DNA from: a virus
Strand: one strand, 5' to 3'
Length of the DNA stretch: 52,776 nucleotides
Virus record (IMG/VR): IMGVR_UViG_3300042731_003369
Span: 1 to 52,776 of that record
In this document: positions 8,702 through 17,164 of the stretch, piece after piece
Position numbering within the stretch: position 1 is the first letter of the stretch
How the letters are laid out: the number at the start of each line of letters is the position of its first letter
Notes under the pieces: generated by a model
What the model was told of the DNA's origin: nothing
Databases searched by the model: none
Seen by the model: only the letters and a program-made list of their open reading frames with translations
Program-made: the position numbers and the translations under genes

Positions 8702-9150
8702 TGGCATTTCAAGAACGGGAAGACTTATCAAACACCCCTCTTATTCTATCCGATGAATCAGATGTGGAAAATCATGACATTATACAGAATGGAGACAGGA
8801 CAACTGAGTTGCTTTACGGGACGGTAATGGCGCAAATTGCGGCATCCGGGTTATGGACGCCGTTTGTAAGTGTAGCCGGAACGGATGGTTCGGGAGTTCC
8901 TAGAGGGATTTATTTAGGCGATAATATCGCAGCGGCTGATCTTGCTGATGATAATATCGAAGATGTACCAATTCTTGTCGGTAATGCGCGGGTGAATGAA
9001 AGCGAAGTGATCTGGGACGATGATACACTGGATGCAGATACGGTTGTTGCGCCGGCTACAGTAGAAGCAAGAACGGCAAGACGTGCCCTTGAAGAATCCG
9101 TGAATATAAGACTAGAAGCGACCGTGACAACTACGGCGCATGAAAATTAA
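8701..9150 (+). CDS. head decoration protein (lambda GpD-like)
   Basis: A 149-aa protein between the scaffold and major capsid genes, the lambda D position. The GTVMAQIAASGLWTPF segment and an acidic beta-rich body ending in an EESVNIRLEATV strand fit trimeric decoration proteins. It would stabilise the expanded capsid. Its ATG overlaps the protease stop by one base and follows GGAGG. Confidence 0.8.
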   Translation: MAFQEREDLSNTPLILSDESDVENHDIIQNGDRTTELLYGTVMAQIAASGLWTPFVSVAGTDGSGVPRGIYLGDNIAAADLADDNIEDVPILVGNARVNESEVIWDDDTLDADTVVAPATVEARTARRALEESVNIRLEATVTTTAHEN

Positions 9151-9161
9151 GGAGGTTAATA

Positions 9162-10394
9162 ATGCTAAGTCCAAATACAGTTGATTCATACAGCCGCTTC
9201 ATGGATGAAGTGTTCGATGAACGGGAAATAATTGCCGTTGATACTGCCTGGCAGGCTTTCTTTGGTAATCCTGCAAGCGGTGGATCGAAAACGGTTTATA
9301 ACCCGGACAGCGAAGTTGTCGATATCGATATAATCCGGGCGGACGGAGAGAAATACGCGAAAATGATTCATAGAGGAACGAACAGCAGATTTCTCAATAT
9401 GCAGAAAAATGTGTCCGATATAAACTGGTCGAGTTTTTCGAGAGTTTATCCTCTTTGTGAAGAACTTTCCGATATTACGGCAAGTCAGTTAAATAAGAGA
9501 ATGCCGGGCGAAAATCCGTATGAAAGAATGGATCGTCAGGCTAGGATGAGAGAATATGCAAGGAAATTTCATGCTGAGCATATAAGACGATATGTAAGAT
9601 TGTTTGAAGTTCTTTGCGGTTTATCTCTTTTAGGTGGCGCACATCCTGGGATTTTGGGGGATACTGCTTCGGCGAATACCGATAATTGGTACGATTTCCG
9701 ACGTAACGCCAGCCTGATTGCATCTCCTACGATTCCATGGGATAATGCGGCAGCAGATATTCTGGGTGACTGGGATTCTGCTTTACAGACAATGCGTGAA
9801 GTCGGAAAGGTTAAAGCGGATATGGCGATTGCAGGGGCAAATGTGTTGCCGGTTATTCTTAACGATACAACAATACAAGCCTTTGCCGATAATCGCGGTT
9901 TTCAAATGATTCGTGCAGGTGAAAGAAACTGGTCGCTTCCTGCAAGATATCAGAGATTTGTAGATGCAGGATTGACTCCGATAGCATGGTTTATGACTCC
10001 CAGAGGCCGTACTTTTTATCTTTTCGGTTACGATGGGATAGTAACGGATGATGACGGCGATGTTCAGTATCTTATGCCGGTAAACGGATTTTTCTTCGCT
10101 TATAGCGGAGCAAGATGTGACAGGTATTTCGGACCGGGTGAAGTTCTTCCGGCTGATCCGGTAACTCAACAGCTTTACAGTTACTGGTTTGGAATGGATA
10201 TGAGCGTTCCGATGATTCCTGCTAAGATCAAGAATCCGGGCGGTTTGGTTACGCCGCAGATGTTTAATTGCGATGCATACCCGGCAGGAGATAACAAGAA
10301 GGTGACGATCAGAACACAGTCTGCGCCTATTTTTGCGACAACTCAGACTGATGCTTTTTTTACATTCCATCACTGCTTGACAGTAAGTAGCTAG
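9162..10394 (+). CDS. major capsid protein (lambda GpE-like)
   Basis: The protein has 410 aa (lambda gpE has 341), a strong AAGGAGG site, and lies after the D-like gene. An extended acidic N-terminus is followed by HK97-fold-like segments. The C-terminal part (FFAYSGARCDRYFGPGEVLP, then a Tyr/Trp-rich YSYWFGMDMSVPMIPAKIKN) matches the kind of sequence found in GpE-family capsids. It forms the icosahedral shell. The call rests on order, length and these segments. Confidence 0.85.
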   Translation: MLSPNTVDSYSRFMDEVFDEREIIAVDTAWQAFFGNPASGGSKTVYNPDSEVVDIDIIRADGEKYAKMIHRGTNSRFLNMQKNVSDINWSSFSRVYPLCEELSDITASQLNKRMPGENPYERMDRQARMREYARKFHAEHIRRYVRLFEVLCGLSLLGGAHPGILGDTASANTDNWYDFRRNASLIASPTIPWDNAAADILGDWDSALQTMREVGKVKADMAIAGANVLPVILNDTTIQAFADNRGFQMIRAGERNWSLPARYQRFVDAGLTPIAWFMTPRGRTFYLFGYDGIVTDDDGDVQYLMPVNGFFFAYSGARCDRYFGPGEVLPADPVTQQLYSYWFGMDMSVPMIPAKIKNPGGLVTPQMFNCDAYPAGDNKKVTIRTQSAPIFATTQTDAFFTFHHCLTVSS

Positions 10395-10402
10395 GGGGGA
10401 AT

Positions 10403-10675
10403 ATGAAAAGAGAATTAATGTTTTCAGGGCCGGCGTTTCGCAAAGAGAAATCCGGAGAAAGTATTTCGGGTCGTATCGGTAAAATTTTTTCAAAAGAGAA
10501 AATTGAAAATGATGATAAATTAACTGCTGCTTATGTTGAGATCGATGAATTAAAAGAGAAACTTGCTAAGTTGAAATCCGGTACTAAAAAAGATTTAATG
10601 GCAAGGATAGAGGAACTGGAAGCGGAGAATGAATCTTTGAAGGGAGGCGGGAATGAATATAGTACCGAAGAATAA
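10403..10675 (+). CDS. small coiled-coil protein after the capsid gene
   Basis: A 90-aa Lys/Glu-rich protein. Residues 35-80 form a predicted coiled coil (AAYVEIDELKEKLAKLK, then MARIEELEAENESLKGG). A GGGGGG run precedes the ATG. Its position matches lambda FI-type accessory genes, but no homology is recognised. It overlaps the next gene by 23 bases. Confidence 0.6.
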   Translation: MKRELMFSGPAFRKEKSGESISGRIGKIFSKEKIENDDKLTAAYVEIDELKEKLAKLKSGTKKDLMARIEELEAENESLKGGGNEYSTEE

Positions 10676-10871
10676 AACAGTTTACGCAGGCGGTAAAAAG
10701 TTTATCGAAGGCGATGTAATACCGCCTTACGTAAAATTTAAAATTATCGATACCCGGAAGAAAACAGTAAAAGAAGAAAAAGAAGAAAAACCTAAACGGA
10801 TTTACAGATCAAGAAAGGGAGCAACGACAAAGATTGAAAATGGAAAATCTTCGCGCACAAATAGAGTCTGA
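10653..10871 (+). CDS. small basic head-region protein
   Basis: This 72-aa protein has a short ordered N-terminus (IVPKNKTVYAGGKKFIEGD) and a Lys/Arg/Glu-rich tail. It is preceded by GGGAGGCGGG, and it overlaps both neighbours, which supports it being translated. It may be a small head-completion factor; no family is recognised. Confidence 0.55.
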   Translation: MNIVPKNKTVYAGGKKFIEGDVIPPYVKFKIIDTRKKTVKEEKEEKPKRIYRSRKGATTKIENGKSSRTNRV

Positions 10872-11253
10872 TTTACATGAAAGTCTGGAAGGCGAATGGA
10901 AAATGCCTGTTGAATTAACAAGTCCTGATGGGCAGGTACAAAGGTATAGTTTAAATAATTCTTCCCAGCTTTTAGGTGGACAGGTTTTATATTACTCAAG
11001 ACGCGAAGACCCGGAAACGGGAGAATCTATTATTATTAATGAGCCGGTAGTTACATTGAGAATATCAAGTTTAATTAGAGTTCCTAGGGCCGGTGAGAAT
11101 TGGTATATTAAGATGCCTATATCGCCAATCGAAGGAGCTTTAAAAGAAAGATTTGTATTTACACCCACGAGATCGCCTGAACATGGAACTGATATAGGAT
11201 TTATTCGTATTTATCCGCAAAGAGTAGAAGAATCAGAGGTTCCCGTATCATGA
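10834..11253 (+). CDS. putative head-tail connector/head closure protein
   Basis: A 139-aa beta-rich protein containing VELTSPDGQVQRYS and PRAGENWYIKMPISP. Its place after the capsid genes and before the tail terminator candidate is that of head completion proteins (FII or SPP1 gp16 type). The TTG at 10834 has a GGGAG site 12 bases upstream; an ATG two codons later is further from it. The overlap with the gene before supports coupling. Confidence 0.6.
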   Translation: MKMENLRAQIESDLHESLEGEWKMPVELTSPDGQVQRYSLNNSSQLLGGQVLYYSRREDPETGESIIINEPVVTLRISSLIRVPRAGENWYIKMPISPIEGALKERFVFTPTRSPEHGTDIGFIRIYPQRVEESEVPVS

Positions 11254-11870
11254 TGATGTTCAGAGAAGTCAAAGAAGTATTAAAGACTTTGTTAGCAGAA
11301 CAGGCGGAAAGCAGATTCAGAGTTATTGGATTTCAGCGGCAATCCAAAAATGCGAATGAAGTTTTGAATAATGACAGGTTAGTACAGGTTTATTATTCAG
11401 AAGGTGATTTTTTAAAATCTGCCGGAAGGATGAAGGGTTCTAAAACACATGATCTGACTGTAGAAATTGATATGACGGCAAGCGCTAAAGCAAGTGTGGA
11501 TGTGTCCGTGTTAGATTTGGTAACGGCTACAGAACAGCAAAAAGCCTATGCATTATCGGAACTTAAAGAAGCTGCGGAAAGGGCAGATGAAAAGATTGAT
11601 GAATTGATTGAATATGTTTACCAGATAATAATGGATGCCAGAAATGAGAAGATAAATTTTGAATCCGGAGAAATTTCAAGCCGTTGGATTTCTAAAATAA
11701 CAAAAGATGTTCAAATAGAACATGGTGATCTTGTAGTTAAGACGGCAAATATGAAATATACTTGCAGGGTTCAGGAAGAAGTCCTGGGAAGTTTGGGGAA
11801 TCAGCCTGATCCCATAGTTATTGATTCAGACGTACCGTTTAGAGATACGGGCGTTATTATAGAAAATTAG
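11250..11870 (+). CDS. putative tail completion/terminator protein
   Basis: This 206-aa protein is directly upstream of the tail sheath gene, overlaps the gene before as ATGA, and contains a helical mid-part (residues 100-135, LSELKEAAERADEKIDELIE). Mu-like phages carry a gp37-type tail completion protein here. Tail terminators cap the tube and join it to the head. No diagnostic motif was seen, so the role comes from position. Confidence 0.55.
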   Translation: MMMFREVKEVLKTLLAEQAESRFRVIGFQRQSKNANEVLNNDRLVQVYYSEGDFLKSAGRMKGSKTHDLTVEIDMTASAKASVDVSVLDLVTATEQQKAYALSELKEAAERADEKIDELIEYVYQIIMDARNEKINFESGEISSRWISKITKDVQIEHGDLVVKTANMKYTCRVQEEVLGSLGNQPDPIVIDSDVPFRDTGVIIEN

Positions 11871-11879
11871 GAGGTCAAT

Positions 11880-13445
11880 ATGCCAGTTTATCCTTCGTCT
11901 CTTGCGGCAGCAAATGTCGTAGGATTACAAAATGAACAATATGCGGTATCTGCCGGAGTTCTTGCGCAAAAAAACGTTATAATCGGTACGTTTGATGAAG
12001 ATACATTTATATCGATAACGGAAAATGTTCCGATAAGAGTTTATAGCGCTGAGGATGTCGGCGGCAAAACCGGGTACGGTTTTATGTTGCACAGATTGGC
12101 TAAAGCAGCATTCAGACCGGGTAAAGTTGAGACATGGATTATACCCCAGCTGGAGGGCGGTTCCGATCCGGCAACGGCTGTGGGAGAGTTTGATTTTAGC
12201 GCTAGTGCGGACGTACAGGCAGGGACTTTATATCTTTACATAGCCGGTGATCTTGTAAGGGTGACGGTTGCAGAAGATGATTCGGCAGATGACATCGGGG
12301 AAGCGGTAGAAGATGCAATAAACAACGATGATGATCTTCCCGTTACGGCATCTAACGCGGCTGGAGTTGTAACAATAACAAGTAAATCAGGCGGTGATTG
12401 GGGAGACGATATAACGCTTGCGATAGGAAATCAAAATGATCCCTATACTGCGGTATATCCGACAGGTGTCGCCTGTACGGTAACAGCCATGACAGGCGGT
12501 TCCGGTGTGCCTGACATAGAGGATGCGCTTGATGCGCTCGGAACCGGAGATAATCAAAACGAAAGATTCTTTACAAATTTAATTCACGGTTACGGCGCAG
12601 ACACTACAACACTTAATACAATTTCAACTTATAACGGAATCGGGAACGATTTTGTCGGTAATTATAGAAAAGAAATTGCAAGACCTTTCAGATCATTGGT
12701 CGGCGATACCACGGACGGATCGGCAGGATTGACAGCAGCTTTGGCATTTGCGTTACTCAGGCGGGAAACGGACAGGACAAACGGAAAAGTTTGTGCGCCG
12801 GGAAGTTATAATCATCCGCAGGAAATTGCAGCTCAGGTTTTGGGAGCGATGGCTGTTTTACATAGCACTTATCCACAGGTTGGAATGATAGACCAGATAC
12901 TTGACGGAGTCTGGGCAGGCGTCGGAGCAAACAGGTGGACAGATGATTATGACAACAGGGATTTAGCAGTTAAAGGCGGACTTTCAACAACGTTATCCAA
13001 GAACGGCATTTTAACAATGCAGAATATCGATACATTCTTCAGACCGACAACTATCCCCGCCGAGTCTAATTATTTCAGGCAAATGAAAAACATATCAATT
13101 GCTCAGAATGTACTTTACAATTGGAAACAGAATTTTGAAAGCACTAAATGGAAAGGTATTTACATTGTTGAGGATGTTACGGAAGTCACTGATACTACGG
13201 CTAAATTAAGAGCCAGGGATGTTGAGACGGTCAAAGATGATGTTATCGCTTTAATCGATGCTTTTGTAGGGCTTGGCTGGATATATCAGGGAGATTGGTC
13301 AAAGACTCAGTTTACGGTACAATTAAGAGCCGGGCTTACGGGATTTGATATTTATTGTCCGCTAATTCCTTCGGGCGAAGGCGGAATATTCAACACCCTG
13401 ATAGGAATGGATACAAGTATTGCAATTTTACTAGGAGGTGAATAA
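11880..13445 (+). CDS. contractile tail sheath protein (Mu gpL-like)
   Basis: The 521-aa length matches Mu gpL (495 aa). The start (PVYPSSLAAANVVGLQNEQY), the inserted middle domain rich in D/T/G, and the C-terminus (LGWIYQGDWSKTQFTVQLR, followed by a GLTGFDIYCPLIPSGEGG stretch) fit sheath proteins. Sheath subunits surround the tube and contract to drive it through the envelope. GGAGG lies upstream, and the tube gene starts on its stop codon. Its presence defines a myovirus. Confidence 0.88.
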   Translation: MPVYPSSLAAANVVGLQNEQYAVSAGVLAQKNVIIGTFDEDTFISITENVPIRVYSAEDVGGKTGYGFMLHRLAKAAFRPGKVETWIIPQLEGGSDPATAVGEFDFSASADVQAGTLYLYIAGDLVRVTVAEDDSADDIGEAVEDAINNDDDLPVTASNAAGVVTITSKSGGDWGDDITLAIGNQNDPYTAVYPTGVACTVTAMTGGSGVPDIEDALDALGTGDNQNERFFTNLIHGYGADTTTLNTISTYNGIGNDFVGNYRKEIARPFRSLVGDTTDGSAGLTAALAFALLRRETDRTNGKVCAPGSYNHPQEIAAQVLGAMAVLHSTYPQVGMIDQILDGVWAGVGANRWTDDYDNRDLAVKGGLSTTLSKNGILTMQNIDTFFRPTTIPAESNYFRQMKNISIAQNVLYNWKQNFESTKWKGIYIVEDVTEVTDTTAKLRARDVETVKDDVIALIDAFVGLGWIYQGDWSKTQFTVQLRAGLTGFDIYCPLIPSGEGGIFNTLIGMDTSIAILLGGE

Positions 13446-13831
13446 TGGGTAATAACACTGGTACTGTTAATAGAGTTATTATTAACGGTGTAAGTTACGA
13501 TGTGCCTGCTGATATTAACATAACTTTTAACCGGTCTGGATTTACCGTTGAAGGCATTCCGACATCCGGTAAAACAATCATGAAGTATACCCGCAGGGTA
13601 CAAACTCAGGAATCGGTCATATTGATGACATCCCCGCAGGAAATGGAAGATTTGAATAATGTCGCAGAATCTTTGGCTGATGTTACTGTTGCGGTTGAAC
13701 TTGCTGACGGTTCTACTTACAGAACAACAGGCAGGATTAATTATGAAAGTTATGAATCAGAAGAAGGCAGATCGACATTGACAATCATACCTGCAAAATC
13801 TAAAAATGCTTGGACTCCGGTATTGGCCTAA
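13445..13831 (+). CDS. tail tube protein (Mu gpM-like)
   Basis: A 128-aa beta-rich protein directly after the sheath. It contains INGVSYDVPADINITFNRSG and TGRINYESYESEEGRSTLTI, in keeping with Mu-type tube proteins (118 aa in Mu). It polymerises into the inner tube that conducts DNA. Its ATG overlaps the sheath stop, so the two are probably made in proportion. Confidence 0.8.
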   Translation: MGNNTGTVNRVIINGVSYDVPADINITFNRSGFTVEGIPTSGKTIMKYTRRVQTQESVILMTSPQEMEDLNNVAESLADVTVAVELADGSTYRTTGRINYESYESEEGRSTLTIIPAKSKNAWTPVLA

Positions 13832-13834
13832 TGT

Positions 13835-14644
13835 ATGGAACCAGTATATATTCTTATAAGAACATCGGGCAGGCCGAAATTTTTTTCCTGCCTGATGGAA
13901 TCTATAAAACAGCAAACCTATGATAATATAGTCACAATAGTTCATAGCGATGATCCCAGAGATGAATATGTTACTGGCGATATAATCGTATGCGGGCAGG
14001 CTTACGGCCCGGAATACGGAGACGGTACTTACAATCTTTATAACAACAGGCTTTTAAAAGCTATTCCCGATGAACCCGGCTGGTTCCATTTTATCGATGA
14101 TGATGACAGATATGTCGCGCCGGATGTCATAGAAAAATTAGTCAGGAAATCAAAAAAAGATCATATTAATATCGCAAGGGTGAAACGCTGGAATAATGTT
14201 ATTTTTCCGCGTCACTGGGGCAGTCAGAAATCTTATCAAACCGAATGTTTTTTTATTCATACAAATTACCGTTTTAAAGCCAAATGGTGGGGGAATAAAG
14301 GCGGAGATCATAACTACTCAAAACAATTAACAAAAATACTTCCAATAAACTGGATTGATAAACTTTTGATCTGCGAGGCACAGGAAGGGAAAGGACACGG
14401 TCTAAAACTGGATAAAGGCGCAAAAAGGGTTCAGAAACCCGATCTTCCGCCTGATACAAAAGTGGCTGTACTAGGATTAAGAAAACACATGACTGGGAAA
14501 AGAAGCGAATGGATCAAGCCGGGACAAATGAAATACTTACCTTACCGGGTAGCGTCAAAACTTGAAAAGTTAGAAAAAGTTAAAATTACATTTTACATGA
14601 ATCAAACGGAGAAACCTCCGGCAAGAAATATATTAGAAATTTAA
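13835..14644 (+). CDS. GT-A-type glycosyltransferase embedded in tail genes
   Basis: This 269-aa protein starts PVYILIRTSGRPKFFSCL and has the donor/metal-binding acidic run IDDDD at 87-91 expected of a GT-A fold, plus LLICEAQEGKGHG. About 60% of its first 200 residues match the glycosyltransferase at 50473-51066. It has an extra C-terminal 70 residues with PDLPPDTKVAVLGLRKHMTG. It would transfer a sugar from a nucleotide donor. Placed between tube and chaperone genes and co-directional with them, it is probably expressed late, perhaps to glycosylate virion proteins. Confidence 0.8.
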   Translation: MEPVYILIRTSGRPKFFSCLMESIKQQTYDNIVTIVHSDDPRDEYVTGDIIVCGQAYGPEYGDGTYNLYNNRLLKAIPDEPGWFHFIDDDDRYVAPDVIEKLVRKSKKDHINIARVKRWNNVIFPRHWGSQKSYQTECFFIHTNYRFKAKWWGNKGGDHNYSKQLTKILPINWIDKLLICEAQEGKGHGLKLDKGAKRVQKPDLPPDTKVAVLGLRKHMTGKRSEWIKPGQMKYLPYRVASKLEKLEKVKITFYMNQTEKPPARNILEI

Positions 14645-14653
14645 GGAGATTTT

Positions 14654-15079
14654 ATGTCAGAACAAATCAAGGAAGAAAAGTACAAATTAAGCGTTTCTTC
14701 AGCCAGAAGTGAATTAAAAAAGATGACGGATTATTATGAGATTGAAATTGAAGAAATTGAAGACGAGAATTTGAGGAAAGGAATTCAGCAGGGGTACGAT
14801 AGAGCATTACAGGCTATCAGAAAAGGGCGGCTTCAGGTTAAAGTTGAAAATGGTATTAAAATAATCCAGACTACAAAAAAAGGCGAAACAATCGAATATC
14901 GGGAAATTGACGGGAATGCTAAGGCCGCAATGGATGGACATCCTGCAGAGGCTTATTACAGACGCGCTTATGCTTTACTGGGAGCTTTATCCGGTAATGG
15001 AGAAGCGGCAGTAAAGAATATGAAAGGTGTTGATCTTAGCCTTGCTGAAGTATTAGGATTACTTTTTTTAGCCGTATAG
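14654..15079 (+). CDS. tail assembly chaperone, unshifted product (gpG-like)
   Basis: A 141-aa protein between tube and tape measure genes, where tail assembly chaperones lie. The N-terminal part is charged and helical; the C-terminus (LSLAEVLGLLFLAV) is hydrophobic and holds the slippery site. Such proteins coat the tape measure during tail assembly. A GGAG site precedes the ATG. Confidence 0.78.
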   Translation: MSEQIKEEKYKLSVSSARSELKKMTDYYEIEIEEIEDENLRKGIQQGYDRALQAIRKGRLQVKVENGIKIIQTTKKGETIEYREIDGNAKAAMDGHPAEAYYRRAYALLGALSGNGEAAVKNMKGVDLSLAEVLGLLFLAV

Positions 15080-15237
15080 GCAAAGTGTGGCAGTGGATGG
15101 GAAATCTGTTTTATCGAAAACAGCCTATTTCTGAGATAAAAAAATTACGCTTTGCCGAATTAAGAGAATGGAATACATGGCATGAGATAATGGATAAAGA
15201 GGAAAAGAAGATAATAGATGAGGTTGAAAATGCCTGA
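14654..15237 (+). CDS. frameshifted tail assembly chaperone fusion (gpGT-like)
   Basis: A -1 shift on T_TTT_TTA at 15064-15070 moves ribosomes from the chaperone frame into a 55-codon frame ending at TGA 15235-15237, giving a 194-aa fusion. The extension includes a WQWMGNLFYRKQ piece and the motif LRFAELREWNTWHEIMDKEE, the sort of short Trp-rich tail found on shifted products in lambda- and Mu-like phages. The T part binds the tape measure protein and recruits tube subunits. The second frame has no start of its own. Confidence 0.75.
15064..15070 (+). promoter_or_regulatory. -1 programmed frameshift site T_TTT_TTA
   Basis: The heptamer fits X_XXY_YYZ in the chaperone frame (codons CTT TTT TTA) three codons before the stop. 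A perfect 7-bp hairpin (CTGTTTT-ATCG-AAAACAG, 15106-15123) begins 35 bases downstream. That is further than the usual stimulator, so its role is uncertain. Confidence 0.75.
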
Positions 15238-17164
15238 TTTTGCGGTTACGACAGCATTTAAAGCAACAAATCAATATAGTCCCGTTGTGAGAACAATGGG
15301 ACGCGATACAAAAAATTTTGGCAATACTGCGTCAGATGCATTCAATCGAGCATCTAAATCAAGTACATTATTAAGAGGAAAGATATCAGGTATTGCAGGG
15401 AGTATTATAAAAGCGAATATATTAATGCGTGGTGCACGTGCGATATGGGAATTTGGGAAAGGTGCTGTTGATCTTGCATCTGATCTAGTCGAAGTTCAAA
15501 ACGTGGTTGATACTACTTTTACCGAAATGTCGAAAGATGTTAATAATTTTGCCAAAACTGCAATAAGAGATTTCGGAATTTCAGAATTACAAGCGAAACA
15601 ATATACCGGGACAATAGGGGCAATGATTAAAAGTTCCGGTTTGTCCGGTCAGACAATGACGACAATGTCAAAAAATTTAGCAGGTCTAACGGGTGATTTT
15701 GCATCGTTTTATAATCTTCCCCATGAACAGGCATTTCAGAAAATAAGGGCAGGAATATCGGGCGAGACTGAACCTTTAAAGCAAATCGGTATAAATATGA
15801 ATGTTGCCAACCTTGAAGCGTTTGCATTAACTCAGGGAATGACGAAACAATATAAAGCAATGACTCAGGCGGAAAAGGTTACTTTGCGTTATAATTACTT
15901 ATTGGATAAATCAAAGGATGCACAGGGTGATTTTGCTAAAACTCTTGAAACAAGTTACGCAAATCAAAAACGTGTATTTCAAACGATGAAAGAACAAACA
16001 GCAGCAAGGGCAATGTCAAAAGTTTTACCTGTTTTAACGCAGGGATATGCGAAACTTAATGAAATGATGGCTAAAATAGATGCCGATAAAATCGGAAATG
16101 GATTAAAAAATATTACGGAAAAAATGATTTCATTCTTTAAAATAACATTTCAGGTTTTAAAGATTTTAAAACCTTTTGCGCCGATAATCATAACTTTGAT
16201 ATCTGGTTATTTATTATACAGTAAAGCATTGGTAATAGCAAGTAACGCGCAGAAGATATTTAATTCAATCATGGGAATGTCTAAATTCAAAATTATGATT
16301 ATTTTAATCGGAGCATTGATCGGGATGATTATCTATCTTAGAAAGAACTGGGATAAATTAAGCGTAAAAGGAAAGGCATTAATTATTATTTTATCGGGGA
16401 TAGCTGCTGCAATATCTGGAGTTATTCTAGTTCAAAAAATAATGATGGCCGTTGGATGGATTAAATATTTAATAATGATGCGTAAGACTATCTGGACGGC
16501 TATTAAGATGACTAAATTGTGGGCAATAGCACAGAAGATAATGAATATTGTTTTAACCGCTAACCCTATCGGTTTAATAGTGGTGGGTATTGCCGCATTG
16601 ATAGCATATATTATAATAGCAATTAAATACTGGGATAAATTCGGCAAGACAATGTTATTCATTGCGGGACCTTTAGGATGGGTCATAAATGCGATTATCT
16701 CTATTTACAAAAGATGGGATAAAGTAAAAGCTGCATTTACAGCAGGCGGCATTAAAGCCGCGTTATTGGAAATAGGCAAGGCTTTGCTTGATAGTTTATT
16801 GCATCCTATTCAGAAAATTCTTGAAGTGTTCGCGAAAATACCGGGCGTTGGTAAGTTCGCGCAAGCCGGGGCAGATAAATTGAAAGCATTCAGAGAAACT
16901 TACTTGGGCGCGGTAAAGGAAGCCGCAGGCGTAATTGATAAAACAAATCGAAACACGCAGAGCGCATTAATAAGAAATATGGTTAAAACGCCTTTGCCCG
17001 ATCAGACAACACAACGCCGCGCGCCGAATGAAACTGAAGCAAGGGCAAGAAGAATTGATTTTCAAGGCAGAATAGATATAGCCAATGCGCCGGAGGGGAC
17101 ACAAGTACAGAGCCAGACAAGGGGCGCGCCTGCCATATTACTTCAGTTATTAGGAGCGCAGTAA
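15230..17164 (+). CDS. tail tape measure protein
   Basis: From the ATG at 15230 the protein has 644 aa. The N-terminus is rich in Ala/Ser helices, followed by a coiled region and hydrophobic membrane-like segments at about 310-490. A GISGETEPLKQIGINMN motif occurs widely in tape measures. This protein fixes tail length and is later ejected. Its size suggests a tail of roughly 100 nm. The ATG at 15230 is preferred over 15218 because GAGG lies 6 bases upstream and it overlaps the end of the shifted chaperone. Confidence 0.88.
   Translation: MPDFAVTTAFKATNQYSPVVRTMGRDTKNFGNTASDAFNRASKSSTLLRGKISGIAGSIIKANILMRGARAIWEFGKGAVDLASDLVEVQNVVDTTFTEMSKDVNNFAKTAIRDFGISELQAKQYTGTIGAMIKSSGLSGQTMTTMSKNLAGLTGDFASFYNLPHEQAFQKIRAGISGETEPLKQIGINMNVANLEAFALTQGMTKQYKAMTQAEKVTLRYNYLLDKSKDAQGDFAKTLETSYANQKRVFQTMKEQTAARAMSKVLPVLTQGYAKLNEMMAKIDADKIGNGLKNITEKMISFFKITFQVLKILKPFAPIIITLISGYLLYSKALVIASNAQKIFNSIMGMSKFKIMIILIGALIGMIIYLRKNWDKLSVKGKALIIILSGIAAAISGVILVQKIMMAVGWIKYLIMMRKTIWTAIKMTKLWAIAQKIMNIVLTANPIGLIVVGIAALIAYIIIAIKYWDKFGKTMLFIAGPLGWVINAIISIYKRWDKVKAAFTAGGIKAALLEIGKALLDSLLHPIQKILEVFAKIPGVGKFAQAGADKLKAFRETYLGAVKEAAGVIDKTNRNTQSALIRNMVKTPLPDQTTQRRAPNETEARARRIDFQGRIDIANAPEGTQVQSQTRGAPAILLQLLGAQ

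Noticed and set aside
9783-10493. 236-aa open frame on the minus strand opposite the capsid gene
   Set aside because: It lies fully antisense to a convincing major capsid gene, has no ribosome site, and its Arg/Ser/His-rich sequence looks like a reading-frame shadow.
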